Positions 1-7,842 of a DNA stretch of 64,000 nucleotides are shown here, piece after piece. Made by a program: the position numbers and the translations under genes. The notes under the pieces are model-generated. The model made no database searches. It saw only the letters and a list, made by a program, of their open reading frames with translations, and was not told the origin of the DNA. Origin of the DNA: JACRPI01 sp964385055 (GTDB taxonomy: Archaea; Nanobdellota; Nanobdellia; Woesearchaeales; DSVV01); the NCBI GenBank assembly GCA_964385055.1, contig CAYLMH010000002.1, positions 1 to 64,000 on the forward strand, read 5' to 3'. Position 1 is the first letter of the stretch; each line of letters begins with the position of its first letter.

Positions 1-1468
1 CTGCAAGAACGTTTTGTGTTGCCTGCTTTGTGCTCTCGCTCACATCTCCTGTGACGCGGATTGTTGATGCGTCTGTTGTTGGCGTTGCCTGTGTCTCAAT
101 AGGGAGAACAATGCCTGAAACGCCTTCCTGCGACCCTGTTGTCGCAAGACAATTGACCCGGCCTTTGCTCGTTCCCTTTGTGAGAATAATTTCATACGAC
201 TTTCTGTCTTCTATTTCTTTATCAGCGATTTGGTGTTCCAGCGTTCGCGAGATGTCATACGCTGCGATGACGTGTTTTTTTGTGACGAGTTGTGCGTGTT
301 CTGCAACTGCGATGTCTCCTGCTGCTCTGATCAAGCCACCAAGATCTCTGAGTTTTAGGGTAAGATATCCATTCTTGTTTGCTCGTCTTCTTGCTTCTTC
401 AATGATCTCAAGCACTGCTTCTTTATTGAAATGCGGGATCTTTTTGTCTTTGACAATTTCTTGCGCGACAAACCGCGCGAGCTTCATTCTATTTTCCACG
501 CTGTCTGCCATGCGTTCATTCATGAATACTTCATATCCATAGCCGCGGATTCTGCTTCTCAACGCAGGATGCATGTCATTAATGTTATCCATGTTTCCTG
601 CTGCGACAAGAATAAATCCGCATGAAACAAGATCTGTGCGCACCATCGCGCCTGCGGAAAATTCACTCTGTCCAGTAATCGGATATTTTCCTTCCTGCAA
701 TGCAGTCAAGAGTTCTTGTTGCGTGTCTATCTTTAATGTCCCTATCTCATCAATGAAGAGAACGCCCTGATGCGCTTTGTGGATTAATCCTGCGACTACT
801 CGCTCATGCGCAGGTGTTCCTAACCCTCCTGATTGATACGGGTCGTGAAGAATGTCTCCCAAAAGCGCTCCTGCGTGCGCGCCAGTTCCATCGAAAAAAG
901 GAACTTGCTCTCGCTGGCTGTTGTCCACTAATAATTTTGGCGGCGCGTTTTCTGCTGTCTTCTCTGTTGTTTTCATTCCAAAGAAGAGGAACGCAAGGAG
1001 AAGCATGGACGTGATGAGTGAGGCAGCGAAAATAATCGCGCCTACTGTGTAGCCATGCAATGTCCCAAAGTAATATAATGTCCACCATGGGAAAATAATG
1101 CCCATGATCGCAACAAAGACTAAAAAGAATTTTTTCCCTGTGAAGAATTCCTGTTTTCTCGCGATTGTTTTTTCGACAATCTCTTTTCCTTTTCCCGCAG
1201 CGACTGCTTTGATTATTGGATGATGCGTGTCTGCAATGTTTGAATATGCGAGGATATCACTGAGATTTTCTTTTGGCAATAATTCCGCAAGCGCCATTCC
1301 CAATAAGGATTTTCCTGTTCCAGGTTCTCCGATTAACAAGACATGTCTCTTCTGTTGGCTTGCTTTTTTTATGACTTCAACTGCTTGTTCCTGACCAATG
1401 ACTTGGTCAACAACTCGTTTTGGTATTTCTATGTCTGCTGTTGATTCAAAGGAAAATTCATTTTGCAT
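1..1468 (-). CDS. lonB: ATP-dependent protease LonB, archaeal membrane type (3' end cut off by the window)
   Basis: Membrane-anchored AAA+ protease that unfolds and degrades proteins on the cytoplasmic face. The visible 489 residues hold Walker A (GEPGTGKS, residues 47-54), two adjacent membrane segments at about 114-165 (the insertion typical of archaeal LonB between Walker A and B), Walker B (VLFIDEI, about 236-242), and then the AAA+ lid. The sequence stops early in the protease domain, so the Ser-Lys dyad lies beyond the left edge. The archaeal family is usually 600-650 residues, so about a quarter is missing. The start was placed at 1468 because the protein begins at the usual family N-terminus and an A/T-rich promoter-like stretch lies about 25 bases upstream. 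It is divergent from the gene at 1626, with a symmetric repeat between them. Confidence 0.93.
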   Translation of the reverse strand, partial: MQNEFSFESTADIEIPKRVVDQVIGQEQAVEVIKKASQQKRHVLLIGEPGTGKSLLGMALAELLPKENLSDILAYSNIADTHHPIIKAVAAGKGKEIVEKTIARKQEFFTGKKFFLVFVAIMGIIFPWWTLYYFGTLHGYTVGAIIFAASLITSMLLLAFLFFGMKTTEKTAENAPPKLLVDNSQREQVPFFDGTGAHAGALLGDILHDPYQSGGLGTPAHERVVAGLIHKAHQGVLFIDEIGTLKIDTQQELLTALQEGKYPITGQSEFSAGAMVRTDLVSCGFILVAAGNMDNINDMHPALRSRIRGYGYEVFMNERMADSVENRMKLARFVAQEIVKDKKIPHFNKEAVLEIIEEARRRANKNGYLTLKLRDLGGLIRAAGDIAVAEHAQLVTKKHVIAAYDISRTLEHQIADKEIEDRKSYEIILTKGTSKGRVNCLATTGSQEGVSGIVLPIETQATPTTDASTIRVTGDVSESTKQATQNVLA

Positions 1469-1504
1469 ATCATAAATTAATTACTGGATGTTAATAAATG
1501 TTGC

Positions 1505-1573
1505 CTTATTGCAAAATTATTGCAACAAAGCTTTATATAGAAGTTATTCTTACTGCAAATAATTAGCAATAAG
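1505..1573. promoter_or_regulatory. Promoter with inverted repeat flanking the TATA box
   Basis: TTATTGCAA occurs twice in direct orientation (1506-1514 and 1517-1525). A near-mirror copy lies at 1552-1573, so two similar roughly 20-base blocks face each other across the TATA element CTTTATATAG (1531-1540). This layout fits a repressor operator controlling the + strand gene at 1626. The regulator is not identified. Confidence 0.5.
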
Positions 1574-1580
1574 ATTAGTT

Positions 1581-1617
1581 GTTTTAAGAATTGAGAATGT
1601 TTTAAGAATTGAGGAGG
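1581..1617 (+). repeat. 15-bp tandem direct repeat ending in the ribosome binding site
   Basis: GTTTTAAGAATTGAG is present at 1581-1595 and again at 1599-1613, an 18-base period. The second copy runs into GAGGAGG (1611-1617), a strong Shine-Dalgarno sequence for the start at 1626. Confidence 0.7.
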
Positions 1618-1625
1618 CAAAACAC

Positions 1626-2732
1626 ATGAGACAGTTTATTTCAACAGTATTAATTGTTTTTTTGTTGCTCATAAGCAGTGTTGCGGCAGAGTACACTATA
1701 GATCTTTCCACAACTCCTGAGCAGATTACTGCGCGGGATAATCCATTTGCGCATTACGATGATTTGGGCGCATTGCCCCAGCTCACTGTCAAAGTGACAG
1801 ATGGTACTGGTATGGCTGCTGAAGACGTAACGATCACTACAACAGTGACGCATGTGGACAATCTTATTTTACCCTCTGGATTTCCATGGGTTCAAGGAAA
1901 GGAATTATTTTCTGTTACTTCTTACGAAGAAGATGGTGTTTTAACTGTTGATGGTTTATTATTTCCTCTTCGCGGAGAGTATACTGTTGATGTCACTGTT
2001 CTTGACAGCATTGGCAATCAACAGAAAGAACAATATACTCTCTCTGTTGCTGAACCGTTCAGCCAATCTACACTTAACGGGATTATCTTTGTTGCTGTGC
2101 TTACAGTATTCGGGTTCATTGTCGGTCTTGTTTTTGGAAAAGATCTTTTGAACGCAAAGAAAGCACAGGGAAAAGGATTTGGCATGTTTATGTTGCTTGT
2201 TGTGCTTGCTGTTCCATTCGCGCTTGCACATAGCGACGCGGAAATTGAAGAAACAGGTATTGTGCATTATGAAGATGAACAGGTTACTTTTTACACAAAC
2301 CCCGAAGTTCCTGATATTGGAACAAAGACACTTTTTACTGTTGAGGTAAAAGATGAAAATGGCATGCCTGTTGATAACGCAGTGATGCACGTTGAACTCG
2401 CAAACGAAGAAGAAGGATTTGTTGTTTTGGAGACTGACATTTTTTCTCAGACTGGCTTGTTTACTTTCCAGTATGGTATTTTTGATGGTGCTCCGCACGT
2501 TGCGAGCATCACGATTTTGCCTACTTCAAGTTCTTCAACGCAGTTTGCAGTCATTGAACGCGAATATCCTTTTGCTGGAGAAGCGCATAGTCCACCAATT
2601 ACGGCGAAGCTTATTGCGACATTTGTTATGCTTTTAGCGATGCTTGTTGGGTTTGGATTTGGTGTTGTTGTTCGAAAAATGAACACAAAAGGATGTGCTG
2701 ATGGCACATGTGCAGGTGATCACGATGAATAA
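1626..2732 (+). CDS. Membrane protein with two extracytoplasmic Ig/YtkA-like domains
   Basis: The 368-residue protein starts with a signal peptide (about 1-21). An extracytoplasmic beta-rich domain follows (about 22-145), then a membrane segment (about 150-170). A second hydrophobic stretch (about 184-202) ends in FALAH and looks like an internal signal peptide. A second beta domain (about 205-305) resembles YtkA/FixH-like domains, and a last membrane segment (about 318-340) leads to a short tail, CADGTCAGDHDE, with two Cys, one His and three Asp. The layout looks like two secreted proteins fused head to tail. It overlaps the next gene, a CbtB-like mini-protein, by 8 bases, and an ArsR-type repressor follows, so a role in metal handling is inferred. 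The GAGGAGG site 9 bases upstream fixes the start. YtkA similarity was judged by eye only. Confidence 0.75.
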   Translation: MRQFISTVLIVFLLLISSVAAEYTIDLSTTPEQITARDNPFAHYDDLGALPQLTVKVTDGTGMAAEDVTITTTVTHVDNLILPSGFPWVQGKELFSVTSYEEDGVLTVDGLLFPLRGEYTVDVTVLDSIGNQQKEQYTLSVAEPFSQSTLNGIIFVAVLTVFGFIVGLVFGKDLLNAKKAQGKGFGMFMLLVVLAVPFALAHSDAEIEETGIVHYEDEQVTFYTNPEVPDIGTKTLFTVEVKDENGMPVDNAVMHVELANEEEGFVVLETDIFSQTGLFTFQYGIFDGAPHVASITILPTSSSSTQFAVIEREYPFAGEAHSPPITAKLIATFVMLLAMLVGFGFGVVVRKMNTKGCADGTCAGDHDE

Positions 2733-2910
2733 AGAAAAATACGTCAATATTTTTGGCTACCAAGTCAAATTACGCGCTGTAACAATGGTCGCGATTATCT
2801 TTGTTTTGGCATTGCTGTTTTTTTGGCTATTGTTGTTTAGTCCATGGCCAGCAATCCACGATCCAACGCATTGGATTAGACACAGCTTAGGATTCGTGCC
2901 TTGTCATTAG
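2725..2910 (+). CDS. CbtB-like single-pass mini-protein with C-terminal His/Cys motif
   Basis: This 61-residue protein has one membrane segment (about 21-40) and ends in HDPTHWIRHSLGFVPCH. That tail matches the HD..H..RH..GF.PCH signature of CbtB-family proteins, small subunits proposed for cobalt transport. Four His and one Cys in 17 residues make metal binding likely. The ATG lies inside the end of the upstream gene, an 8-base overlap in another reading frame, which indicates translational coupling. No CbtA partner is visible nearby, so the protein may work with the upstream YtkA-like protein instead. Assignment is by motif only and the transported metal is unknown. Confidence 0.6.
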   Translation: MNKEKYVNIFGYQVKLRAVTMVAIIFVLALLFFWLLLFSPWPAIHDPTHWIRHSLGFVPCH

Positions 2911-2943
2911 GATTCTTTGTTTTGTTTTTTATTTTTTTCTCTT
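2911..2943 (+). terminator. T-rich termination region
   Basis: A pyrimidine stretch with several T runs directly follows the stop codon of the CbtB-like gene. Archaeal RNA polymerase stops at such T runs without needing a hairpin. Confidence 0.35.
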
Positions 2944-3001
2944 CAGAATGTTTCTCGGTCTCCTAAAAAAAAGCTTTTCAATGATTTCCAAATTCATAAC
3001 C

Positions 3002-3032
3002 TTTATAAAAACACGTGAATTTTTATTCACGT
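3002..3032 (+). promoter_or_regulatory. TATA box plus palindromic operator of the ArsR gene
   Basis: TTTATAAAA at 3002-3010 is followed by a perfect 8-bp inverted repeat, ACGTGAAT-TTTT-ATTCACGT (3013-3032), that ends one base before the ATG at 3033. Repressor bound there would cover the transcription start, so autoregulation is likely. Confidence 0.7.
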
Positions 3033-3338
3033 ATGAAAGATGTCAAGAAGTATTGCCACTTGTTCTTTGGAACACTTGGAACAGCGTTAAAGATAGATAT
3101 TCTCGCTCTTTTGATGGAAAAACCAAGAAGCGTTACTGAAATTGCTCGAGCAGTTCATGAAGAAAGAAGTACTGTCTCTCATGCGCTCCAACCATTACTC
3201 AGCTGCGGTTTCGTGTTTGTTAAGAAGAAAGGCAAAAACAGGGTTTACTCTCTAAATACAGAAACAATTTTACCATTATTGAAGCTTGTTGAAAAACATA
3301 TGAAAAAATATTGTAAAATCTGCAAATGTGGAGGGTGA
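3033..3338 (+). CDS. ArsR-family winged-helix repressor
   Basis: A 101-residue DNA-binding protein. The helix-turn-helix core is about residues 15-60, with SVTEIARAVHEERSTVSHAL as turn and recognition helix, and a beta wing follows at KKKGKNRVYSL. This is the ArsR/SmtB layout. The C-terminus, YCKICKCGG, carries three closely spaced Cys that could bind a soft metal, although the usual ELCVCDL sensor motif in the recognition helix is absent. An ATG 18 bases upstream is possible, but ATG 3033 lies 25-30 bases from the TATA box and just after the palindrome, so it is preferred. The cluster context suggests control of the membrane genes upstream. The ligand is inferred. Confidence 0.8.
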   Translation: MKDVKKYCHLFFGTLGTALKIDILALLMEKPRSVTEIARAVHEERSTVSHALQPLLSCGFVFVKKKGKNRVYSLNTETILPLLKLVEKHMKKYCKICKCGG

Positions 3339-3343
3339 GATGT

Positions 3344-3703
3344 ATGGTAGAACGACCAAAGTGGGTAAAAGATAAGATAGTACATGTAGACTTTGAAGTT
3401 ATTCAATGCAAGTCCTATGACGATTACAAAGACCACAAGAATGATGATGGTTGTTATACTCTTATTAGGGTTGATTTTGAGTATTATGAGATTCAAGTTG
3501 CAGTTTGTAATTATAAGCATGAGATTCTCAAGGTCTTTAAAGGGAAACGACCACAAGACATCTATACTGCAATGTTCGATTATGAAAAAGAACATAACTT
3601 TCAGTGGTTTACAGAAAAACAACACATCGCATATATTGGCAAAGAATTAAAGAAAGCAGAGATCGCCTTAGCGTTGGGGAATACGGGGTATTACCAGGAA
3701 TAA
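3344..3703 (+). CDS. Stand-alone DUF4346-like protein
   Basis: This 119-residue soluble protein begins at ATG 3344, 5 bases after the ArsR stop, with GGAGGGTGA (3330-3338) as ribosome binding site. Its second half (VCNYKHEILKVFKGKRPQDI followed by a helix, then HIAYIGKELKKAEIAL) matches by eye the DUF4346 domain found at the C-terminus of archaeal dihydropteroate-synthase-like proteins. The HxAYxGxELxKAEIAL stretch is the most characteristic part. Here it stands alone, without the TIM-barrel half. The molecular role is unknown. Coupling to the ArsR gene may be only positional. Confidence 0.6.
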   Translation: MVERPKWVKDKIVHVDFEVIQCKSYDDYKDHKNDDGCYTLIRVDFEYYEIQVAVCNYKHEILKVFKGKRPQDIYTAMFDYEKEHNFQWFTEKQHIAYIGKELKKAEIALALGNTGYYQE

Positions 3704-3782
3704 ATTATTATTTTTTCCATTTACTTCACGCACTTTTTGTTTTTCCTTCTTTGTCTATTAAACCATATTGCGTACTTTAGTT

Positions 3783-4211
3783 TCATGGTGTATCAGTCAT
3801 ATATTTTTTCATCTTCTTAACAGCGTCTTTTACTTCTTTGAAAACATTATCATGTATCATATCTTTTTTTGCATATTCCATAATTGGTCTTACTGATTCT
3901 ATTTTTCTTCCAAACTTTTCCATCCACGGATGGCGAGGGAATATCCAAACATGAAAGTTATGTTCTGTATCTTCATTTTGAAAGAGGTACACTTCTTCAA
4001 TATTTAAGATCTTTTCCATTCCTTTGCGAACATTACGAATAATGTTCATAAACTCTTCCGCTTCTTCATCTGTAAATTCTGAAATAAATTTTATTTTTCG
4101 CACAGGAGCAATTATAAAAAAGCCAGAAATAGGGGTTTCCCAGTCTTGCCCTACTGTAAAGAGTTTTGTACTCCAGATGTTTTCGTTTGGGAAGAGTATT
4201 TTCTTATTCAT
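3783..4211 (-). CDS. HIT-superfamily protein with a degenerate triad
   Basis: A 142-residue protein with the alpha/beta layout of histidine-triad nucleotide hydrolases. The signature near residue 89 reads HNFHVWIFPRH, where HIT proteins have HxHxH followed by hydrophobic residues. Two triad His are kept and the third is replaced by Trp, as in some diverged members. SGFFIIAPVRKI near residue 29 fits the first core strand. It is the last gene of a three-gene minus-strand group (5591 to 3783), 6 bases downstream of a coiled-coil protein. The substrate cannot be told. HIT-like AMP/Ap4A hydrolase or transferase is the best guess. Confidence 0.7.
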   Translation of the reverse strand: MNKKILFPNENIWSTKLFTVGQDWETPISGFFIIAPVRKIKFISEFTDEEAEEFMNIIRNVRKGMEKILNIEEVYLFQNEDTEHNFHVWIFPRHPWMEKFGRKIESVRPIMEYAKKDMIHDNVFKEVKDAVKKMKKYMTDTP

Positions 4212-4217
4212 GGTGTA

Positions 4218-4823
4218 TCATACTCTCAACGGATAAAAAGGATTCAAAGGATTTGCTCTATTCTTCTCATCAAATATTTCTTTAGAAAAGGAAATTTCTT
4301 TTGTTTCTTTAAAGAGAAGAATTGTTGCAGTCAGCATAATATTACCAAGCATGAGATGTGATTTGTATTTCATTGATTGTTCTTTGGTTATCATCACTTC
4401 TACTTCTTTCTTCTTTTGCTCATACTCTTTCATGAGATTGTTCAATGATTTGTTTTCACTGTCTTCTGCTTTCCAGTCTTTCTTTTGGATAGCTTGTTCG
4501 TAGTTGGTGAGCCAGCTGTCTAATCGTTTCATGAGGTGCTCGACTTCCTGCAATTTGTGATAGATCTCTTTGTTTTGGAATAGTAAGAAGAATAAGCGGA
4601 TGTTCATTGTTCGCAGACTGTTTCTATTGCCTTCTCGTATCTTTGCGCAATAGCGGAGCTGCGCATTGATTGTCTCTTGTATTCTTTCTTGTTTGTTTTC
4701 CTGCTTTTGTTTCTTTTCTGCGAGAACTATTTTCTTTTGCTTGTCCAACTGCTCTTTTCTCTTTCGCTGGCTTTTGCTGCCATCAAAGATTTGTTTAAGT
4801 GTTTGTTGATAGTCCATTTTCAT
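4218..4823 (-). CDS. Hypothetical coiled-coil protein
   Basis: The 201-residue protein is not recognised. It is very rich in Lys, Gln and Glu. Residues about 1-60 and 85-150 have heptad-like patterns expected of coiled coils, and the N-terminal 50 residues are strongly basic. A weakly hydrophobic helix (about 150-170) is the only candidate for membrane contact. It lies between an SprT-like protease gene (21 bases upstream) and the HIT gene (6 bases downstream), so the three are probably co-transcribed. Nucleic acid binding by the basic N-terminus is possible but unproven. Confidence 0.7.
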   Translation of the reverse strand: MKMDYQQTLKQIFDGSKSQRKRKEQLDKQKKIVLAEKKQKQENKQERIQETINAQLRYCAKIREGNRNSLRTMNIRLFFLLFQNKEIYHKLQEVEHLMKRLDSWLTNYEQAIQKKDWKAEDSENKSLNNLMKEYEQKKKEVEVMITKEQSMKYKSHLMLGNIMLTATILLFKETKEISFSKEIFDEKNRANPLNPFYPLRV

Positions 4824-4844
4824 TCCTGTTTCTTCTTATTTCTT

Positions 4845-5591
4845 CTATTTAAAAAAATTCCTAATCAATGCCTGAAATGTTCTTGGTTGCCTTATTATTT
4901 GTTGTTGTCTTCCTGTTGGATTTCTTTTTCTGCTGAGATAGCGTGGAATTTCTCTTTCTAACTCTACTGCTCTCGGAAATTTCGCTTCATCTGCCTTGAA
5001 CGCAGTGCTGTGATGCAGTGATCTTCCGTTCGTGTGCGTGAACTTATGTTTTTTGTGAAGCATTTCATGATACAGTACATATTCCATATATTCTTCTGGC
5101 GCAGTTTCGAGATATTTGCTGAGCATAATCGTATCACTCCCATACTCATAATGTCCGAGCTTTGCTTTTGCGTAATTTCCCCACTTGAGGCTCGGCTGTT
5201 CTAAGACACCATCAAAGAATTGGTCGTTAATTTTGTTGAATTTTTCTACGAGCATTGGAGATTCCGCAGTTTTAGGGATTGCAACATGGACATTTTTAAG
5301 GAATTTGTTGTACAAATCCATATTGTTGGTCATTATTTTCTTATCGCCTTTTCTTTTGAATATCTTTATTAATAAGGATTGAATTAAACCGATTTGCATT
5401 TCTTCAGAAACTTGTTCCCATTCTTTGCTCATTCTGATCTCTATCATGGTGCTTCTGAGGCGGATGTTTGCGTTAAAGCCATTAAATTGCGCAGTGTATT
5501 TTATCGTTGGGATATAGAAGAATGGTCGTTCTGGATAGATTTCTCTGAACGCTTTTTCGATGAGGTTGCTTTTTTTTTCTTCGTTTTCCAT
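4845..5591 (-). CDS. SprT-like zinc metalloprotease
   Basis: A 248-residue protein with a zincin site HEMLH (H175, E176, H179) followed by SLHHSTAFK at about 191-199, which supplies the third His as in SprT/Spartan proteins. Upstream, FNKINDQFFDGVLEQP is the usual helix at the start of SprT domains. The first 100 residues form a second, unrecognised domain. The C-terminus is basic (ERIPRYLSRKRNP-like region). Spartan relatives cut proteins crosslinked to DNA, and that role is an analogy here. It is the first gene of the minus-strand group ending at 3783. Confidence 0.82.
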   Translation of the reverse strand: MENEEKKSNLIEKAFREIYPERPFFYIPTIKYTAQFNGFNANIRLRSTMIEIRMSKEWEQVSEEMQIGLIQSLLIKIFKRKGDKKIMTNNMDLYNKFLKNVHVAIPKTAESPMLVEKFNKINDQFFDGVLEQPSLKWGNYAKAKLGHYEYGSDTIMLSKYLETAPEEYMEYVLYHEMLHKKHKFTHTNGRSLHHSTAFKADEAKFPRAVELEREIPRYLSRKRNPTGRQQQIIRQPRTFQALIRNFFK

Positions 5592-5744
5592 GGATGTCTT
5601 AGAATGTATTTTGTTTTAAATAGATTCTGTTTTGCCATTGACAAAATGTATATTCTTCATTTTACCGGTGTTTCAGTTTATAGTAACTCAAAAGTGATAA
5701 ATAATGGGTAAAATTTATAAGGTATAAATGAAATCATACCCTCT

Positions 5745-6458
5745 ATGAACAGAAGCACTTTTTTGAAGACACTAGGAAAAGCTACTCTTGTATTAGGCAG
5801 CGCTTTCTATTTTCCTCACCTCGTTGTTGGCAGTCCAAATGCTCCTCATCTTGAAGAATACTGTTTCACTATTTCTCCTCGTAAATCCGTTGCAATGCGC
5901 GCAGTTGATACTACTCCTGAAAAATTTGTCAGAGATACTCCTGGTGTTGAAGCCGCAATTAATGGTTTATATTATAGTTCTGATAATAAAAGTGAAGGAA
6001 TTGCTTATCTTGCTGATAATTGGCATTTTGCTACTGAAAAGCCTGCGCATACAAGAGGATATTTTATTGTTAATAGAGAAGGAAATAGAATTGATGTAAC
6101 AGAATCATTAGATGGAAAGCTTACTGATTATTTTTTAGTGTTAGGAACACATCCGCTATTAGTAACAGATGGGAAAGTTCATGCTCAATCACTTGAAGAG
6201 AGATATGCTGGAAGAATTGCTTACAGATCAGCAATTGGGACAAAAACAGGCAAAGATATTTGCTTTGCTGTATCAACTGATCAAATTCTTATAAGGGTTT
6301 GGGCACAAAGATTAAAAGAAGTAGGATATAGGGGAGCACTAAATTTAGACGGCGGTCCACTTTCACAAATGGCAATTAAAGAAGGAGATGGTGTTGTTTC
6401 TGTCAAAGGGAATGGAACTGAAAACACAAAGTTGGTTATTTTTTCTTATACTCGTTAG
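5745..6458 (+). CDS. Secreted phosphodiester glycosidase (NAGPA-like)
   Basis: The 237-residue protein has an N-terminal signal (about 1-30, hydrophobic core TLVLGSAFYFPHLVVG). The rest matches the phosphodiester glycosidase domain: INGLYY near residue 71, THPLLVTDGK near 138, the RSAIGTKT turn near 160, and LNLDGGPLSQM near 202, the family LDGG active-site loop. Human members remove N-acetylglucosamine from phosphodiesters; bacterial and archaeal members act on envelope polymers. It is a single gene with TATAAAT about 20 bases before the start. The substrate is unknown. Confidence 0.82.
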   Translation: MNRSTFLKTLGKATLVLGSAFYFPHLVVGSPNAPHLEEYCFTISPRKSVAMRAVDTTPEKFVRDTPGVEAAINGLYYSSDNKSEGIAYLADNWHFATEKPAHTRGYFIVNREGNRIDVTESLDGKLTDYFLVLGTHPLLVTDGKVHAQSLEERYAGRIAYRSAIGTKTGKDICFAVSTDQILIRVWAQRLKEVGYRGALNLDGGPLSQMAIKEGDGVVSVKGNGTENTKLVIFSYTR

Positions 6459-6488
6459 GAAAATCAAATGAATCTCAATAAGATTTTT

Positions 6489-7586
6489 TTACGCTTCATA
6501 TCTCAAAAGTGCAGCAACTTTGCCCATGTCTTTTAACTGAACGCCTTCTCTTGTGTCTGTAGAAATAATCTTGACTGTTGTTCCCAACTTTTCTGCTTCT
6601 GTTTCAAAATCTTCGATTTGTTTATCTTCCAGCGCCTCAGAAAGAAGAAGCGTATCTACAGCTCCCATCTTGAGCACTCTGGTGACTTCTGCTTCTCCAT
6701 AACTCACCATTCCTGGTCTTGTGTTGAGCAATTCGAAAAATGTTCCCATGACTTTCTTTTCATCTGCAAGCTCTTCTGCCGCAAGTAAATCCTGACTTTT
6801 ATCAACAAGCTCTTGAACTCCGAACTCTTCTGTATAACTCAAATCTTTAATTCCCAGAATTTTCTTTTTTAGATCATTGTTGAGGTAATCATAGTTGAGA
6901 AAATCATACTTTGTTGGTCCTGGGCCGCCAACAATAATTCCTTTCAAATTCGTGTGCATGGGAAGAAATTGTTCTTTCGCGTAATCCGCGACTTTTTTGA
7001 AATGATCTTTCGCAGCAAGTTCTCTGTTTCTTTCGAAACGCGCTGCAGATTGTCCTCCTGCTTTGAATTTTCCAGGAACTTCTGAATGTGTTTTGACAAG
7101 GTGCGTGATCTTCTTTCCACGAAGCAGCGCAAGATTTGCGTCTCTTCTATCTAACACAATAAGACCATACACTTCTTTGATATCGCAAAGCTCCATGAGC
7201 GGTTCTAGAATAAACTGTTTATCACAGCGGTAAATACGAACGTTGAGTGGTTCTGGCGGTTCAAAACTCCATACTCGTACGTCACTTTGTCCCTCTCGCT
7301 CCGCGACGTTTCCAGAAAACGCAGCAAGCCCATTTTTTGGCGTTTGCTTAAAGAGCTTAAGGTGTTGGACCATTCGCTCTAACGCGTCTTGGACATTTTT
7401 TCTTGTTGATGTTGATTTGATGTTTGATGCAGTGCCTTGTTCCTGCGCAAGGTGTTGAATAATTTTGATGATATCATATCCTTCAGGAATGTATACGGTG
7501 ACTAATTCTGTATGCCTGCCTCTATATGTTTCGAGTTCTTTTACTAATTTTCTGATGTGAAATCTATCTGTTGCGCTAAGGGTCAT
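6489..7586 (-). CDS. prf1: Archaeal peptide chain release factor 1 (short form)
   Basis: aRF1 reads all three stop codons and triggers peptide release. The NIKS stop-recognition motif (about residue 58), YRCDKQF (YxCxxxF motif) and GGQ (in KAGGQSAARF) are all present. The C-terminal domain ends in the usual GKVAALLRY. The protein is 365 residues, while archaeal aRF1 is usually a little over 400. The shortfall lies in domain 3, where the zinc-ribbon-like mini-domain after LLLSEALEDK is almost absent. The start at 7586 was chosen because TTTATAAA lies about 25 bases upstream; an ATG 66 bases further out would place the TATA element inside the gene. tRNA-Ser lies upstream on the same strand. Confidence 0.95.
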   Translation of the reverse strand: MTLSATDRFHIRKLVKELETYRGRHTELVTVYIPEGYDIIKIIQHLAQEQGTASNIKSTSTRKNVQDALERMVQHLKLFKQTPKNGLAAFSGNVAEREGQSDVRVWSFEPPEPLNVRIYRCDKQFILEPLMELCDIKEVYGLIVLDRRDANLALLRGKKITHLVKTHSEVPGKFKAGGQSAARFERNRELAAKDHFKKVADYAKEQFLPMHTNLKGIIVGGPGPTKYDFLNYDYLNNDLKKKILGIKDLSYTEEFGVQELVDKSQDLLAAEELADEKKVMGTFFELLNTRPGMVSYGEAEVTRVLKMGAVDTLLLSEALEDKQIEDFETEAEKLGTTVKIISTDTREGVQLKDMGKVAALLRYEA

Positions 7587-7677
7587 AGTACTGAAAAGAG
7601 GCGAGTTCTTTATAAATTTTTGTTTGGATAGTATGCATTTTCTGCATAACATTTATATTCTTGTGGGAGATAATAAG

Positions 7678-7790
7678 CGGTGAGGGCGGGACTTGAACCC
7701 GCACATGTCTGGTAACATAATGGCTCTCTGATTCCCATTGTTTTCAATGGGTTTCATCAGGCCATCGCCATACCATTAGGCGACCTCACC
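7678..7790 (-). tRNA. tRNA-Ser-like type II tRNA with a 29-base intron
   Basis: Acceptor stem GGTGAGG/CCTCACC, D-arm with a 3-bp stem, anticodon stem ATGGC/GCCAT, a long 17-base variable arm with its own stem, T-arm GCGGG/CCCGC and discriminator G73. The long variable arm and G73 indicate serine. An intron with a 7-bp internal hairpin interrupts the anticodon loop. If it is removed after position 34, the anticodon is GGA (Ser). If it is removed at the canonical 37/38 site, which the bulge-helix-bulge CTGA/TCAG would suggest, the anticodon reads GAT (Ile), in conflict with the type II body. Ser-GGA is therefore the preferred reading, with a non-canonical intron position. CCA is not encoded. 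Confidence 0.8.
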
Positions 7791-7842
7791 ATTATTTCTA
7801 TCTTTTTCTTAGAGCTAACTTATTAAAAGAACTTTCGACGAG

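Noticed and set aside
1959..2498. 179-codon frame antisense to the YtkA-like gene
   Set aside because: Composition is Lys/Asn/Cys-rich and disordered, and the sense frame has signal peptide, domains and ribosome binding site.
7678..7790. tRNA-Ile (GAT)
   Set aside because: The anticodon would result from canonical splicing, but the long variable arm and G73 are foreign to tRNA-Ile.
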